Program-made: the position numbers and the translations under genes
Assembly (NCBI GenBank): GCA_963845265.1
Contig: CAWJRN010000006.1
Span: 124,001-188,000, forward strand
Reading direction: 5' to 3'
DNA: 64,000 bases
Origin: DYRB01 sp963845265
GTDB taxonomy: Bacteria > Pseudomonadota > Gammaproteobacteria > Chromatiales > Chromatiaceae
Shown here: one piece after another, positions 1 through 8,765 of the stretch
Position numbering within the stretch: position 1 is the stretch's first letter
Layout of the letters: each line of letters begins with the position of its first letter
The notes under the pieces: generated by a model
Seen by the model: only the letters and a program-made list of their open reading frames with translations
Told to the model about the DNA's origin: nothing
Databases searched by the model: none

Positions 1-1766
1 TCGGAGTTGCGCCCCCGCAGCCCGGGCTCCTTGCTCGATGGGAGGTTCAAGGCCGCATTGATCAGATGGTAGGGCGCTGCGGGGTTATCCAACGCCAGCT
101 TGGAGAGCGGCTGGGGATCGACGGCAGTCTCTTTACCCCTGCGCAGCAGGTAGGTCTCCGCGAGGCGGTTGCGATAGTAGCGGTGGGGCGAGATCTGATT
201 GACGTCGACGAGCCGCAGCCAGGCGATGGATGCGGCGGAGAGCGCCAAGAGGCCAAGGACCCAAACCCAAGTGCGTAGAGACGCTGGCATCGATCACGAA
301 ATAAGCCATCAAAAGCAGCAGGGGGCCGGCGACCCCGGCTAGGACGAGGAAGACGCGCCCAGCGATGTGGGTCGTTCCGATGGCGAACGCGACCCCGGAG
401 AGCAAAAACGGCAGGACCCCAAATAGGCCGAGCACAGCCCAAGGCGAGCCGAGCGCGACCTCCAGGCTGGAGTATGCGGACGGGAGCAGCCTGCCTAACA
501 ACCAGAGCCCGCCGAGCCCGAGGGCGATGAGTATCCCGACCCGCTCATAGCCGGCGACACGTTTACGGTTCGATAGCCAGCGCCGATAGATGATCGGCAG
601 CCCGAGCAGCATTAGGGTCAGCAGCGCGAGCAGACAACCAAAGCAACCCATCGACGACGCACCCGAAACCAGCCGGGGTCGCGCCGAGGAGGACAGCAAC
701 CTTGGTCAGGGTGACGGCGGAGAGCGCGACCGGGAGCAGGGTGATTAGGTTGACGAGGATTCCGAACAGCAGAAGCCCGGCCATGCGGGCCTGACCCAGC
801 AGTCCACCCTTGAGCAGGTACTTGCTGCTGTTGCGCAGCTGCCGTATCGGCAGCCGGCTCCGCCCGGTCCGCCTCGGCAAACGGCAGCTTTCCGGGCTTG
901 AGCCCGACCAACTGGTGGTCCGTGTCATTCAGGTAGGAGCTCAGGAAGGCGCCGAAATAGCCGCCGCCCGAGACGGTGGAAAGATAATCCACCCGCGCCA
1001 GGATGCCGTGCCGCGCCAGCGCCTGAGCGACCCCGAGGCAAAAGGTCGCCGAGCGGATGCCGCCACCGGAGCAGGCGAGACCCACGAGGTCGGCGACGGG
1101 CTCCGTGGCGGGCGCGGGAGACACCCCCGCTCGCCGCTCCCTGATGGCATTGACCTCGGCCGTCAGCAGGTCGGCGCCGCCCGGCACCTGGTCGACGAGC
1201 AGGATGCGATCGAAGGGGATGGCGTGACCAATGGCATTGGTCTTCCCGGCGCCGCCGTTTCCCTGCCCCGACCCGCAGGCATCGCCGTCCAAATAGGCGT
1301 CTGCTTCGGCCAGGCTGGCCAAGAGCCGGCAGAACTCGACCAGCCGGCCCTGCACTGCCTGGAGCTCTTGCCTGAACTCCCGCCGATCATCGTCGTTCTG
1401 GAGCCGGCCGGCGATCGTCTTCTTGTGCCACTTGGCGGTCAGCGGCCGGATGTGGGTGTTGAGGACCTGGATGGCGATGGTCGCAAAGTGCCGGCACTCC
1501 GGCCCCTTGTCCTCGATGGTCTTGCGGGTCAGGTCGAACAGGTCGTAGAGGCTCTTGAGCGCGGTCTCCTCGTCGCCGGACCGGTAATGCAACGGCTGCG
1601 TGGTGATCCGGGTACGCAGCTCCGTGTAAAGGATCCAGGCGGCCTCCCGGTCCTTCTCCGTGGGGTCCCAACTGCTGTCGCCCAGCTCCGGTGAGATCCG
1701 GATGAGGCCCTCCGATACCTTGTGCCCCTCCAGCCATTGGCTCCAAGTCAGTTTCGATTCGGCCAT
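1..1766 (-). pseudogene. Patatin-like phospholipase with membrane segments, frameshifted and running off the left edge
   Basis: Patatin-family serine hydrolase (lipid acyl hydrolase) read leftwards; its 3' end is outside the window. The ATG at 1766 is preceded by GGGAG and opens about 300 continuous residues: a helical N-terminal region of roughly 230 residues, then the patatin core with the oxyanion loop GGGIRS (about 1051-1068) and nucleophile elbow VSGGGYFG (about 951-975). The frame then changes near 840, 690 and 285. Read across those points, the protein continues with several hydrophobic membrane-type segments (for example GLLLFGILVNLITLLPVAL) and then QISPHRYYRNRLAETYL, which resembles the distal core of long patatin proteins. 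Three single-base indels suggest a decayed gene, although sequencing error would look the same. It is divergent from the TIR-SLOG-like gene, with about 240 bp between them. In anti-phage and inflammasome-like systems patatins act as membrane-destroying effectors; that role here is inference from its neighbours. Confidence 0.75.
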
Positions 1767-2006
1767 GGACGCGCTCCCTTCCTCAGGTTCGGCGGCGCTT
1801 GGCAAGATCCCGGCCGCCATGCTCGTGGAGCTTAGCGCAACCCCGCCAGGCTGACTGGCTAAGAGATCGGTCTGGCACACTTTCGGGTTGCCATTGATAT
1901 CTCAGGTCCCGCCGGCCTATTTCCCCCCGGCTCGCCACTGGTCTAGTCTTGGGCGGCAACAGTGCCGGCATTCCAAGGCGCCCAGCCCCGCTATGCGAGA
2001 ACCCAT

Positions 2007-4087
2007 ATGCCAAAGCCCCCGCTTCTCGTTCACATCATCTTCCATCCCGCGTCCGACGATGCCCGCGAGCTGGCCAGAACCATCCACAAGCGCCTCAACG
2101 CCGACCCGGCGGTGCCGGGGTTGCGGGTGCCGACGGTCTTCTGTCCGAACGATGGCGCCATGCCGCCCGCGACCTACGACCTCGATGGGGCGGAGCGCAG
2201 CTTCGTGGTCATCTTGGCCGACTGCCATGTGGTGGCGGACGGCCACAGCGGGCACGAGCGCACCTGGCCGAGCTTCATCGGCGATCTCTGGGAGGCATGC
2301 GAAGAATCCCCACACCGTTTCTTCCCGGTTCAGCTCGACGATACGGCCTGGGGGTTCGACGACCGCCTGGGCGGCACCAACTTCGTCCGCGCCTTCGCCG
2401 AACCGGACGAGGCGAAACGCAATGACCTGGTCGTCCGGCGGCTGGTCATCGAGCTGTGCCGGTATCTGGCAGACAGGCCCCTGGGTACCGACGAACGCAG
2501 CATGGCGCCGGTGACACTGTTCCTGAGCCATACCAAGCTCGACATCGACTCCGACCCCAAGGTGTATCACGCGCTGGTCAGCTATCTGTCGCACAGCCAA
2601 CCGGTCGGGGCCTGGGTGGACTCCGGCGATATCGCCGCCGGCTCCCGATTCGCCGAATCGATCACGACGGGGGTCGACAACAGTTCCTTGCTCTGCGTGC
2701 TGACGGACCGCTACTCGACCCGCGAGTGGTGCCGCAAAGAGATCATCCTAGCCAAACAAAAGAACCGGCCGGTAGTGGTCATCGCGGCATTCAATCGTCA
2801 GGAGGTGCGCAGCTTCCCGTACCTGGGCAACCTGCCGGTCCTGCGCTGGCCCTGCATCCCGCCGAGACGCCAGCGACTCGGAGAAGGAACAGATCAACGG
2901 CGTGGCAGCCGTAGCCGCCGTGGACCTGGTGTTGAAGGAGACACTGCGGGACCTTCATACCACCCTTCTGTTGAATCAGCTGAAGCGTCCCGGGGACCAG
3001 ATCATGTCTCGTCCACCGGAGCTGCTCTCCCTGCTACGCGCCAAGGGCGCGAGCGCGGTGCTTTATCCGGACCCTCCGCTCGGCAGCGAAGAGCTGGCAC
3101 TGCTCAGCGAGACCGAGGTCCCGACCGCCACGCCGCTCTCCCGATTGGCCGCCGACCGGCCTCTCCAGGGCACGCAGATTGCGCTCTCGATGTCCGAGAG
3201 CACGGACATCCAGCGCTTCGGGTTCGACGACCTGCATTTCCGGGACGCAATGGTCGAGCTCTCCCGCTACCTGTTGATCAAGGGCGCGACCCTGGTCTAC
3301 GGCGGGCATCTGGGCGACGAGGGCTACACCCAGGTGCTGTTCGAGCTGGTGCGCGCCCATCATTGCCTGGCGGACATCGAGCGGGTCGATCGCATCGTCA
3401 ATACCGTGGGCTGGCCCCTGCCCCTACGGTCCAAAGCTGGTCGCCAAGTACAACCAGGAGGCGCGACTCAAACGCATCGACCGCCCTGCCGATCTGGACG
3501 TCTGCCCCGGCAAGGCGATTGCCGATGCCGTGGAGGCGAAGCCCTTTCCCGCCGACCAGTCGCCGGAGTACCGCTATTGCTGGGCGCGCGGCATGACGAC
3601 CATGCGCGAGGCCCAGGTGGCAAAGGACAGCGGGATCGCGGCCCGCATCATCCTGGGTGGCAAGTTCGGTCCGCCCGAGACAGGTCCCGGGTCGAGCGAG
3701 AAGTGGTATGCGGGCCGTATCCCGGGCGTTCTGGAGGAGGTGGTCCTGTCGGCACAGGCCGGCCAGCCGGTCTTCCTGATCGGCGCCTTCGGCGGCGCGG
3801 CGGCCCTGGCCATCGACCTGCTGGAGGGCAAGGACAGACCCGAGGCGACCTGGGACTACCAGCGCCGCGCCCCCAACGCGGAGGCCATGCGCGCCCTCTA
3901 CGACCAGTGCGGCCAGACCTGGTGGGACTACCCTGAGATGGTGGAGCTGCTGCGAACCACCGGGCCCGCCGGCATCAACCCGCTGCTGACCGAGGCCGAG
4001 AACCGCGAGCTTTTCCGTACTCGCAACGTCTCGCGCATGGTCGAGCTGATCCTTGCCGGACTCGGCAAACTCAGCCCCTGCACATAG
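2007..4087 (+). pseudogene. TIR domain protein with C-terminal SLOG-like domain, two frameshifts
   Basis: Read through two frame changes (about 2855-2870 and 3421-3427, the second at a CCCC run) this is one protein of about 690 residues. Residues 1-170 (from VHIIFHPASDD) look like a diverged TIR-type fold. A clear TIR domain follows: VTLFLSHTKLD, then DSGDIAAGSRFAESI, then STREWCRKEI, whose W-C-x-x-E is the position of the catalytic glutamate of NAD-cleaving TIRs. The C-terminal half (ALSMSEST, LIKGATLVYGGHLGDEGYTQ, RIILGGKF, VFLIGAFGGAAALAIDLL) has the glycine-rich Rossmann-like pattern of SLOG nucleotide-sensor domains. In Thoeris a TIR enzyme makes a signal read by a SLOG protein; here both types appear to be in one chain. 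The start is the ATG at 2007; a GTG at 1962 is possible. The SLOG call is less certain than the TIR call. Confidence 0.62.
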
Positions 4088-4219
4088 CAAGCGAAGCGCG
4101 GCCTCGGCTAGGTCTGTTCAACCCCACATCACGACGCCACCAACCCTGGCCCCGCGTCCTCCGACGATTCCGATTCGGCAGGCGCCACCAATGCCCAGTC
4201 GCAAGCGTGCATCTCTCAC

Positions 4220-5239
4220 CTATGCGACCTTCCGGCCGCACTGGGTGCAAAACGCCTGGTTGGGGTTGATGGAGTTGCCGCATCCGGTGCAGAACCGCTT
4301 GAAGGCTTCGGGCGCTTGATGGTGAGCCGGTGCGGTGAAGGACTCGACGGCGGCATTCAGGCGCGCCATGCCCTCGGAGAAATAGGGCTCGGCTGGGATG
4401 ATGACGGCGTTGATGCCGGGTAGCGCCGACAAGGAAGGCGGCAGCGCGTCCTGAGCGGGCATCATCGCCTGTTTCACCAACACCGGCACCACGGGCAATC
4501 GCAGGCCGAGCGCCATCTCCAATTCGAATCGCACCGGGTCGTCCGGCTGGTCAAGGCGGCGCCGACCCTTGCGGTCCGCCGCATCGACCCATTGGGGGCC
4601 GATGATGGCCACTAGAACCCGGGCCGCCTTGATGCTCTCCTCGATCTTGTCGTGGAAACGGCTGCCAACCGGGATCGAATCGACGTCGCGGAATATGGAT
4701 CGTTCCCCGAACCGCGAGGTCAGGCGATCACGGAGGCGACCGGTGATCTGCTCGCTGTCGTCCCGCCGGTAGGACAGAAAGATCATGGGTCCCGAGTCAA
4801 CCACGGTACCCCGTTGGTCCTGGGAATGAGGTGTGCTGGCCGGGGCCGACGACGGGATGCGCTCCGTAGCAGGGGGTGGGACGCCGGATTGCTGATCGAT
4901 GATCCGGATATAGAGGTATTCCGAGAGGGAAAGCATGGAGCCCAGCGCATCGCCCCACTTCCGCATCGAGAACGTCTCGTCAAGTGTCCTGGGTCCCTTG
5001 TCCCCGCACTCCAGCGCCAGAGTCTCACCCGGACGCAGATCCAGTACCAACGGCTTGCTCTTGAAGAGGTCTAGGGTGATGTTGAGCTGATGACTCCCGC
5101 TCGGAACGGCGTAGCGTTTGGTCTCGCCCGCCTTGACCTTGTCCACCTTGTGGCCATCGATCACGATCCCGTAGCCGCGCAGAAAATTGGAAACGGAGCG
5201 CGGGCGAGTGATCTGGAGGATCGCGTTGGGCGCGTTCAT
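4220..5239 (-). CDS. TIR domain protein with N-terminal beta-rich domain and C-terminal zinc ribbon
   Basis: Three parts are visible. Residues 1-80 (ILQITRPRSVSNFLRGYGIVIDG, then LRPGETLALECG) form a small beta-rich, PEGA-like domain. A TIR domain follows a linker from about residue 155: MIFLSYRRDDSEQITGRLRD, IFRDVDSIPVGSRFHDKI, VLVAIIGPQWVD, and FELEMALGL, whose first Glu occupies the usual catalytic position. The C-terminus is a CxxC...CxxC zinc ribbon (FCTGCGNSINPNQAFCTQCG). This family normally signals or cleaves NAD; no activity can be proven here. The upstream zinc-ribbon membrane gene ends at 5256 and also carries a CxxC ribbon, so the two are probably co-transcribed and may act together. 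Start: ATG 5239, with GGGG 10 nt upstream; ATG 5245 and GTG 5269 are alternatives. The frame is intact, unlike most neighbours. Confidence 0.8.
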   Translation of the reverse strand: MNAPNAILQITRPRSVSNFLRGYGIVIDGHKVDKVKAGETKRYAVPSGSHQLNITLDLFKSKPLVLDLRPGETLALECGDKGPRTLDETFSMRKWGDALGSMLSLSEYLYIRIIDQQSGVPPPATERIPSSAPASTPHSQDQRGTVVDSGPMIFLSYRRDDSEQITGRLRDRLTSRFGERSIFRDVDSIPVGSRFHDKIEESIKAARVLVAIIGPQWVDAADRKGRRRLDQPDDPVRFELEMALGLRLPVVPVLVKQAMMPAQDALPPSLSALPGINAVIIPAEPYFSEGMARLNAAVESFTAPAHHQAPEAFKRFCTGCGNSINPNQAFCTQCGRKVA

Positions 5240-5255
5240 GAGCATTCGACCCCGG

Positions 5256-5597
5256 TCAATAGCCCTCACCCACGATCAGGCTGTAGAAGATCGCGAGCCC
5301 GAGGGCCACGAAAAACCAGAGCCGACCCACCGCGGCCTTCTCCTCCGATCCGCCCTTGATCCAATAGTAGAGCCCCATGCCCACCCCGACGATCGGGATC
5401 AGGACGCTCACCGCCAAAATGCCCCACTTGAGCCCTGGCGGCACGGCCTCCGCGGAGGTGCCAAGGTCAAGTACCTGCACGACATCAGACCGAGAATGCG
5501 CGACCGGCCCAGCATCCTGCTCCTCAATAGTCGCGCCGCACTTGCCGCAAAAGCGAGCATCATCGGGATTCTCGGAGCCGCATTTCGCGCAAAACAT
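5256..5597 (-). CDS. Zinc-ribbon membrane protein
   Basis: A 113-residue protein that starts with a zinc ribbon (MFCAKCGSENPDDARFCGKCG, four Cys in two CxxC pairs), continues with a polar linker to about residue 55, and ends with two hydrophobic helices (WGILAVSVLIPIVGVGMGLYYW and VGRLWFFVALGLAIFYSLIV). Such zinc_ribbon_2 membrane proteins are common and mostly uncharacterised. Its stop lies next to or overlaps the start of the following TIR gene, which also carries a zinc ribbon, so a shared transcript and a membrane-anchoring or sensing role for the pair are reasonable inferences. No enzymatic motif is present. Confidence 0.75.
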   Translation of the reverse strand: MFCAKCGSENPDDARFCGKCGATIEEQDAGPVAHSRSDVVQVLDLGTSAEAVPPGLKWGILAVSVLIPIVGVGMGLYYWIKGGSEEKAAVGRLWFFVALGLAIFYSLIVGEGY

Positions 5598-5677
5598 ATG
5601 TCACCCTCTGTTCCAACCTTTCCAGGTAACCGCGAGTATAGGCAACCATTTGCCCAGCACACAAACGCGCCCATCCA

Positions 5678-5708
5678 TAGGGTGAAACAAGCGAAGCGGA
5701 TCCACCAA
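5678..5708 (+). repeat. 31-nt dispersed repeat, copy 1 (AAGCGAAGCG core)
   Basis: One of three 31-nt copies in the window, each starting TAGG, with the invariant central AAGCGAAGCG and ending CAA. The others are at 14654-14684 (minus strand) and 23582-23612. The bases on either side of the core form imperfect inverted arms, here starting GGTG and ending CACC. It belongs to the class of small intergenic palindromic repeats common in gammaproteobacteria. Confidence 0.7.
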
Positions 5709-5847
5709 TCCCCGCGATAAACCCGTAGATGTTCTCGCAAAGCGCAAGGCCGCGCCGAAGGACAATGGTGCGCGAAGAACGACCAAAGGGCACCCTGCGC
5801 TGCGCTTCCTACTCCGCTTGCGGCCCAGCCCGGGCTCTCTGTCCAGT

Positions 5848-5898
5848 CGTTCGCTCGGCTGCGTCTGTCCACCGGACAGACGATCTTCACTCACCCAC
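5848..5898 (-). repeat. 51-nt palindromic repeat, copy 1
   Basis: Read on the minus strand it begins GTGGGTGAGTGAAGATCG and contains a perfect 9-bp stem (arms CGTCTGTCC and GGACAGACG, 3-nt loop, 5862-5882). It matches a second copy at 14894-14944 at 42 of 51 positions. The two base changes inside the stem are matched on the other arm, so the structure is kept. It lies about 55-75 nt downstream of the stop codon of the TIR-nSTAND-FGE gene. Confidence 0.75.
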
Positions 5899-5935
5899 TG
5901 GACCCCCAAAGGGTAAAAGAACAAACGACACAGTG

Positions 5936-8578
5936 TCAGGGGTCCTGGGCGAGACGGAAACCGAGGGTAGCGTTCCGGTAGTCGGCACCGTACCTGTAGC
6001 GGGAGGCCGAGCGGAGGAACTCCGGTACGTCGGTCCCGGAGCCACCGCGCACGACACGCCGGCCGCCTGCCTTTTCTTCCCACGCCGAGCCGTCGGTTGG
6101 CGCCCCATGGTAATTGTCGTGCCAGCAGTCCTGGATCCACTCCCAAACATTGCCAGCCGTGTTCTTGAGTCCGAAGGGATTCTCCTTAAAGGAATCCACC
6201 GGCGCGGTCTTCTTCATGTCCCACTCGCTGCCGCAGCCGTTGCAATTTGCCCAGACCTCGCCGTCTTCCCGGATGTCGTTGCCCCACCAATAGGCGGTGC
6301 CCGTCCCTCCACGGGCGGCATATTCCCACTCCGCCTCCTTCGGCAACCGGTAGTCCTTGTCCGTCTCGTCGCGCAGCCACTTCGCGTAGGCCACAGCCTC
6401 GTCCCAGGAGACATTGATGACGGGGCGGTCGTCCCGGCCCCAGCCTTGATCGTCCGGCAGCTTGCGCCAGGTGGCCAGCGCGAAGCGGTCGTACTCGGCG
6501 AAGGTCACCTCATGCTTGCCGATCAGGAAGGGGCCGGTGAATTGCACCTCGTGCACCGGCCCCATCCAGGGCTCCCTGGCGCTGTCGAGGCCCATCTTGA
6601 AGCGCATGCCGTGACCTTTCTCTTTGGAGATGAGAACCATGCCAGCCTCGGGCTCAATCGGGGCCCAGAAACCCATGGCACTGCGGGCCGCGGCGATCGG
6701 ATGCTGCAGCGTGAGATTCTGCGAATCGAGCCAAACCTGGCCCGCCAGGCCCGCGACGAAGGCGGCGAAGACGATGACACCGATCCCGACCGACACGTGG
6801 CCAAAGGTGCGCCGCGCCCGACTCGCGTGCAGGTACTCGGCCGCCCGCTCAGACGCCGCGCCGGCGCGCTCGAAGCGCTTGAGTGTTGGTCCCGAGGCGA
6901 GGCCGCTGAGCCGCGGCCGGCCTTGCTCCTGCCACTGCTCGGCGAGGTCCTCCATCAGCACCTGGTCCTTGAGCGTTTCGCGCACCTGCCCCACCCAACC
7001 CTTGAGGCGCCCCCACTCGCGGATCAGTGCCTCGTGGGCCACCTCCACCGTCTCCCGGTCGGCCAGCTCGTCGCGGCCTGTGACCAGCAATCGCGCCTTC
7101 TCCCCGGCGAGGGTGCGCACCAGGGCCTTTTCCTTCGGGTCAAGCTCGTCGAGATCGGCGCGGCGGCGGGTATCTCCGGTCTCTTCGCCGGGGCGCACCA
7201 ACTTGGTGAAGACCCGCTCCGCCGCCTGCTGTTGTGCCGGACCGAGCTTCGCGTACAGCGTCTCGGCGCGCTTGGCGATGGCACCCTTCACACCCTTCAT
7301 GGCCGTATAGACGTCGTAGAGCAGCCGGTCGCCGCGGCGCGCCTCCCACAGCTCCTTGAGGGCGAATTCCATCAGCGGCAGGTTGCCGGGCTCATCGCCG
7401 ACATCGTCGAGCAGGCGTTCGACCAGCCCGGTGTCGAAGCTCAGGCCGATCTTCTCTGCCGGCAGGGTCACGGCCCGTTCCAGCTCCTCGCGGTTCATTG
7501 GCCCGAGGTTGACCACGGCCTGGCGCAGCCGGTCGGCGAGCCCGCGATGCAGCAGGGCGTCGCCGTAGAAGTCCGCACGCAGGGTCAGGACCACGGTGAC
7601 CGGCGCCGCCTCGGCTGCATCAAGCAGCACGTCGATGAAGCGCGCGACCTTGCATCGGGCCGATTCATCCTTGGACTGGGTGTACAGCTCCTCCCATTGG
7701 TCGATGAGCAGCAGCAGGCGGTCGGTCCCCGGCTGCTTTGCCAGCAGCCGATTGATCACCTGGTGCAGTTGCAGGTCGCCGGCGGCGAGGTGGCCGGCCT
7801 GCTTGTTGATCTCCACGAGCCGGTCGATTTCGGTCATCTCAGGTTCGAGGAGCGGCAGAAGGGCCCCGGCGAGCGCCTGCAGGGGCTGAGCACCCGGGAG
7901 CAGGGTGACGATCTCCCAGACCTGATCGCCGTCGGACCGCCGTAGCGCGGGGACCAACCCGGCGCGCACCACCGAGGACTTTCCGCTGCCGGAGCGCCCG
8001 ACCACGGCCACCAGCGACTGGTCGGCGACCGCGGCGCACAGATCCTTGGCAAAGGCCTCACGACCGAAGAAGAAGGGGGCGTCCTCCTCCCGGAAGACCT
8101 CCAGGCCCCGGTAGGGGCAGATCTCGGCGACCGCACGGCGCGTGCGCTCCAATAGGGCTGACGGGGGCTCGCCGCGGATGGCGGCGGCGAGGAGGTCCAG
8201 GGAATTGGCGTCGTCCACACCCCCGCGCAGGTCCACCCAGGTGTTGAGGGAAAGGAAGCCGAGCGCCGGGTCGGCGTTGGGGAGGATCACGGGGATGACG
8301 CCGAAGGCGGGGTCCCGTGCCTGCCGGTCGAGGGCCAGGTAGTGCTCGCGCTGTTGCCAGGGGCCCATGCCGGAGGGCCCGAGCGCCACGGCGGCGGAGC
8401 GGCAGCAGGCGAGGTGCGCTTCCAGGGCGTCTGGCCAAGCGCGGCCAGGCACCAGCTCCCAGCGGTCGAGGAACACGGTCAGGCCGCGCTCGGTCAGCGC
8501 ACGGGCGACTCTTTCGACCGCGGCGTGGTCGAGTGTGTTGTAGCTAAGGAAACAGTCGAACTCGGGGCCAAGGTTCAT
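5936..8578 (-). CDS. TIR - nSTAND NTPase - membrane helix - FGE-sulfatase (SUMF1) domain protein
   Basis: An intact 880-residue protein. Residues 1-130 are a TIR domain (FDCFLSYNTLDHAAVERVA, LTVFLDRWELVPG, and PWQQREHYLAL with a Glu at the catalytic position). A STAND-type P-loop NTPase follows after YRGLEVFREEDAPFFFGRE: Walker A GRSGSGKSS at about 194-202 and Walker B LLLLIDQWEE near 292-297, then a helical and winged-helix region to about 590. One membrane helix (SVGIGVIVFAAFVAGLAGQV) lies near 600-620. The C-terminal 240 residues are an FGE-sulfatase/SUMF1 C-lectin-fold domain (HEVTFAEYDRFA, RPVINVSWDEAVAYAKWL, YRLPKEAEWEYAARGG, NVWEWIQDCW, GGRRVVRGGSG, LGFRLAQD). Inferred logic: the FGE fold senses a ligand, the NTPase oligomerises and the TIR destroys NAD. 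Start: ATG 8578; a TTG five codons upstream is less likely. The FGE end resembles DGR variable regions. Confidence 0.85.
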   Translation of the reverse strand: MNLGPEFDCFLSYNTLDHAAVERVARALTERGLTVFLDRWELVPGRAWPDALEAHLACCRSAAVALGPSGMGPWQQREHYLALDRQARDPAFGVIPVILPNADPALGFLSLNTWVDLRGGVDDANSLDLLAAAIRGEPPSALLERTRRAVAEICPYRGLEVFREEDAPFFFGREAFAKDLCAAVADQSLVAVVGRSGSGKSSVVRAGLVPALRRSDGDQVWEIVTLLPGAQPLQALAGALLPLLEPEMTEIDRLVEINKQAGHLAAGDLQLHQVINRLLAKQPGTDRLLLLIDQWEELYTQSKDESARCKVARFIDVLLDAAEAAPVTVVLTLRADFYGDALLHRGLADRLRQAVVNLGPMNREELERAVTLPAEKIGLSFDTGLVERLLDDVGDEPGNLPLMEFALKELWEARRGDRLLYDVYTAMKGVKGAIAKRAETLYAKLGPAQQQAAERVFTKLVRPGEETGDTRRRADLDELDPKEKALVRTLAGEKARLLVTGRDELADRETVEVAHEALIREWGRLKGWVGQVRETLKDQVLMEDLAEQWQEQGRPRLSGLASGPTLKRFERAGAASERAAEYLHASRARRTFGHVSVGIGVIVFAAFVAGLAGQVWLDSQNLTLQHPIAAARSAMGFWAPIEPEAGMVLISKEKGHGMRFKMGLDSAREPWMGPVHEVQFTGPFLIGKHEVTFAEYDRFALATWRKLPDDQGWGRDDRPVINVSWDEAVAYAKWLRDETDKDYRLPKEAEWEYAARGGTGTAYWWGNDIREDGEVWANCNGCGSEWDMKKTAPVDSFKENPFGLKNTAGNVWEWIQDCWHDNYHGAPTDGSAWEEKAGGRRVVRGGSGTDVPEFLRSASRYRYGADYRNATLGFRLAQDP

Positions 8579-8765
8579 TCCATCTGCTCGCAATGTCTTA
8601 CACCAAGCGCCTGGGGGTCGGTCTCATCAGCGTCGCTGTACGCAGCGCCACTCAGGTCGAACGACCGGGGAGCCCCACACGCTGGGCATGCGGTCCTATT
8701 TGCGCCTAGGCCCGGGGTCAGTGTCCGATGGTTCCCCGGGCCTGGACTCCATCTCAAAAAGGCGC

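Larger units (their letters stand above)
5598..5935. other. Intergenic region with two short repeats
   Basis: These 338 bp lie between the zinc-ribbon gene and the end of the TIR-nSTAND-FGE gene. No credible coding frame is seen. The region holds one copy of a 31-nt dispersed repeat (5678-5708) and one copy of a 51-nt palindromic repeat (5848-5898), both listed separately. The rest shows no recognisable promoter or RNA gene. Confidence 0.6.

Noticed and set aside
5729..7945. Long open frame (738 codons) on the plus strand
   Set aside because: It is the complement of the TIR-nSTAND-FGE gene, whose minus-strand frame has clear motifs; the plus frame has none. High GC content produces such shadows.
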